Positions 61,401 through 64,000 of a DNA stretch of 64,000 nt are shown here, piece by piece. Position numbers and translations under genes: made by a program. The number at the start of each line of letters is the position of its first letter. Position 1 is the first letter of the stretch. Source of the stretch: Fragilaria crotonensis (Eukaryota > Bacillariophyta > Fragilariophyceae > Fragilariales > Fragilariaceae); contig JAKSYS010000098.1 of the NCBI GenBank assembly GCA_022925895.1, positions 59,281 through 123,280 of the forward strand. Reading direction: 5' to 3'. A model generated the notes under the pieces. That model ran no database searches. It was not told the origin of the DNA and was given only the letters and a program-made list of their open reading frames with translations.

Positions 61401-63254
61401 TCCATCAGCCGGGAGGCCCATGAAACGTTGGCAGTTGCAATGAACTCGATCGGTGCCCGTTCGAATACTGGAGAAGGGGCGAAGATCCCGCGCGCTCTTA
61501 GACAATCGTCGCTCTGCTATCAAGCAGGTTGCGTCCGGCCGATTCGGGTTACATCCCACTACCTTGCTAACAGCGACCAAATTCAAATCAAATGGCCCAA
61601 GGTGCCAAGCCTGGCGAAGGTGGTGAGCTTCCTGGTTTCAAGGTTTCGGAGTACATTGCCTCGAACCGCCATACGACTCCGGGCGTGGGTCTCATTTCTC
61701 CTCCTCCTCACCACGATATCTACTCCATTGAAGATCTAGCTCAACTCATTCACGATCTTAAAAACGCCCAACCACACGGTGAGGTTTCTGTTAAGCTGGT
61801 CTCTGAAGTTGGTGTCGGTGTCGTTGCTGCTGGTGTCGCTAAAGCCCTTTCTGATCACATCACCATTAGCGGACACGATGGGGGTACCGGAGCTGCTGCT
61901 TGGACTGGAGTCAAGGGTGCGGGCCTCCCGTGGGAATTGGGTCTTGCTGAGACACAGCAAACATTGGTCTTAAACGGTCTTCGCGACCGTATTAAGCTTC
62001 AAACGGACGGCCAGCTGAAGACCGGACGCGACGTGGTCATCGCATGCTTGTTGGGGGCAGAGGAATTCGGTTTCGCTACCGCTCCCTGATTGCCATGGGA
62101 TGCATTATGATGCGCAAATGCCATCTGAACACTTGCCCTGTCGGTATCGCAACACAAGATGAGGAACTCAGACGCAAATTTTCCGGACAACCTGAGCATG
62201 TTGTCAACTACCTGATGCTCCTGGCCGAAGATGTTCGTGAGATTATGGCCAAGCTCGGTTATCGCAAGATGGAAGATATGATTGGGCAGACGCAGCACCT
62301 CGAGGTCAACACTCGTGGTTTGCACTACAAGAGTCGAGGTCTTGACCTGAGTCCACTCCTTACTCCAGCCTCGGAGCTAAATCCTTCGGCTGGCATCCGC
62401 AATTTGACAGGCCAATACCATGGCTTGGATGTCGCAAAGGACAACGCCTTCATCGAAAAGGCGAAGGCTGCGATCGAAAACGGTGAAAAAGTGATTATCG
62501 AGGACGAGTGCACCAATCTTAACAGAACTATGGGAACCATGCTTTCATACACAATCTCCAAGAAGTATGGTAAGGAAGGTCTTCCCGATGACACCATTCA
62601 AATCAAGCTCAGAGGTCATGGTGGTCAATCCATGGGTTTTACTTTGGCGCGTGGTATTACTATGACAGTGGAGGGTGATGCTAACGACTACACTGGAAAG
62701 GGTCTGTCGGGAGGAAAGATTGCCGTGTATCCCCGCCCTGAGATTGTCACCGATGGCTTCGTGGCTGAAGAACACGTGGTAGTTGGAAACGTCTGCTTGT
62801 ACGGAGCAACGGCTGGAAAAGCCTTCTTTCGCGGTAAGGCTGGCGAACGCTTTTGCGTTCGTAACCCAGTGCACTGGCGGTCGTTGAAGGACTTGGTGAT
62901 CACGGCTGCGAGTATATGACCGGGGTGTCGTTGTGTGTTTGGCAGAAACTGGTCGCAATTTCGCTGCCGGTATGAGTGGCGGACTTGCCTACATTTACGA
63001 TCCTGACGGCAAGTTCCCAGCGCTGCAACATGGGATTGGTTGGCTTGGAATTTGTCGATACTGAAGAGGAGAAGCAGGAATTGTACGACTACATCAAGGA
63101 ACACGTTGCCCACACTGGTTCTGCTGTGGGGCAAGAGATGCTGGATAACTGGGACATTCGTGTCAGCCAGTTTGTCAAGGTCTTTCCTCACGATTTCAAG
63201 CGTGTCCTGCTGGAGCGTAAGGCTGCTGAGGAGGGTTCTGCTGAAGCTGCGTAA
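58427..63254 (+). CDS. Glutamate synthase (GOGAT) large/ferredoxin-type subunit, many single-base breaks
   Basis: ATG at 58427 opens an Ala/Arg presequence ([15 protein letters not shown]) of mitochondrial type. Exon 1 ends at 58774; a 110-bp intron (58775-58884, gtaaga…ttgcag) splits …[11 protein letters not shown]. The glutaminase domain begins at [10 protein letters not shown], whose Cys is the Ntn nucleophile after propeptide removal. Later blocks are [20 protein letters not shown], the FMN synthase domain ([33 protein letters not shown]), the 3Fe-4S motif [15 protein letters not shown] and the beta-helix C-terminal domain ([17 protein letters not shown]). It ends [15 protein letters not shown]…, so no NAD(P)H small subunit is fused; total about 1570 aa. 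Function: glutamine + 2-oxoglutarate to two glutamate. The mitochondrial-like leader favours the NAD(P)H type with a separate small subunit; Fd-GOGAT is not excluded. About ten one-base deletions interrupt it. Confidence 0.88.
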
Positions 63255-63410
63255 AGGAACTCAAAAGTGACTGGAGCACGACTTAGTGAGATTTGTACAC
63301 ACGACGAAGCGTTTATTTTGTGATGGTTGAGGTTCATCTCCCGGCCCTAGAGCGGTGACAACCCAATATTATTAGGTTTATTATGATTTTATCATCCATA
63401 CCTGCCCACT

Positions 63411-63971
63411 TCACACAGTTGCAGTCACCTTGACCTTCTTACCTGGACTTGTACCCCGTTTCTTCCTGTTCTCATCGTCCCCATGAATATCGTCGTCGTC
63501 AACGTATTCCACCACTTCATCCGACACCTCTGCTCCTTGCCCTGCAGCCGCTGATAAGATTGCACGCTGCTTCCAGTGCTCCTTCTCTTCTTCGAAACTT
63601 GCGCCCATTGGCGAGCTACCATCGATATCATTTCTCTCGCCGGGACGTCCGGATTGCTGTCTTTGATGCACTCGTAATTCGCCGTGACGTACATCGTATA
63701 GGCTGTATGCTGTCGTTTGGGGCGATTGGGGTCACGCCCCTGCTTGCGCTTGGAAGCCTTTCGAGTCCCATCTGCTGTGGCATTGCCAATTTAGTGAGGT
63801 CAGACTGATCTCGCATTTCGAGGAACCAACGAGCAAGGTCACAACGCGCTTCGTACTCTTACCTTCGGCTGAGGCATGGCTTTCGATGTTGGCAGCAACG
63901 GTTCGCAAGGCGTTGGCGCGTTCTTCCGCCTGCGTCGCCTCGCAACGAAGAAATGCAATGAAGGCGGGCAC
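63411..63971 (-). CDS. HMG-box protein, 5' end unresolved near window end
   Basis: Read on minus, an exon up to about 63971 (PAFIAFLRCEATQAEERANALRTVAANIESHASAE) is joined by a 91-bp GT-AG intron (63772-63862, gtaaga…agcag) to DGTRKASKRKQGRDPNRPKRQ, then HTAYTMYVTANYECIKDSNP and EMISMVARQWAQVSK…EHWKQRA, a standard HMG-box (basic entry, P--AY--Y, P---E-----R-W--V--EEK--W). One base is missing near 63600 between VSK and EEKEHW. The tail is acidic then basic (VEYVDDDDIHGDDENRKKRG…GKKVKV). HMG-box proteins bend DNA in chromatin. An in-frame stop lies just before PAFIAF, so another exon or the true start probably lies beyond 63971 or in another frame. Confidence 0.65.
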
Positions 63972-64000
63972 TCATGAGATGAACAACTCCCTTAGCATTA

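Overview
The window looks like nuclear DNA of a diatom, probably a pennate species; the species itself cannot be fixed from sequence alone. Several genes have short GT-AG introns (51-141 bp). At least five predicted proteins start with a signal peptide followed by a plastid-type cleavage context centred on a conserved Phe (…CVAF|TP, …THAF|VL, …TQAF|TV, …AEAF|HV, …SLAF|EV), the bipartite presequence of secondary red-lineage plastids. A QCR9-type complex III subunit, CRY-DASH, CDK11, OSCA/CSC1 channels, a PPR protein and eukaryotic glutamate synthase complete the picture.

Layout. 1-6 kb: 88-bp tandem repeats, a broken + strand ORF and a broken - strand Plavaka/CACTA-like transposase, converging near 2.94 kb. 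6.3-19.2 kb: nested mobile elements. A LINE-type element (endonuclease then reverse transcriptase) is split by a piggyBac element with an intact transposase. Just downstream lies a 6.9-kb Copia LTR element whose LTRs are almost identical although its coding region has decayed. 19.7-20.7 kb: broken sulfotransferase. 21.2-30.5 kb: QCR9, a secreted intradiol-dioxygenase-like protein, a plastid DUF1415 protein, CRY-DASH, CDK11 and a PPR protein. 32.3-43.3 kb: an EF-hand protein and two tandem OSCA/CSC1 mechanosensitive-channel-like genes, with a 2.67-kb deletion-derivative Copia element (identical LTRs, target-site duplication) inserted about 80 bp upstream of the second. 44.1-63.97 kb: dense genes: small plastid membrane protein, plastid RimP, multi-HA-domain nuclear protein, plastid rubredoxin, plastid PaO/TIC55-like Rieske oxygenase, a coiled-coil protein, RNase HII, a secreted acidic protein, the large glutamate synthase (GOGAT) and an HMG-box protein running towards the window end.

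A caveat affects most of the gene list. Many otherwise well-conserved genes are interrupted by single-base indels. In GOGAT at least seven of these are one-base shortenings of homopolymers of 3-5 bases, the usual signature of residual long-read assembly error. I therefore give whole-gene spans across such breaks and keep 'pseudogene' for transposon remnants and genes with heavier damage. OSCA-2, the sulfotransferase and the transposase remnant could each be either.

Functional links: several products act in plastid or mitochondrial metabolism (rubredoxin, PaO-like oxygenase, RimP, DUF1415, QCR9, GOGAT), but eukaryotic neighbours need not share a pathway. The adjacency of a Ca2+-binding EF-hand gene and two Ca2+-permeable-channel-type genes is suggestive only.
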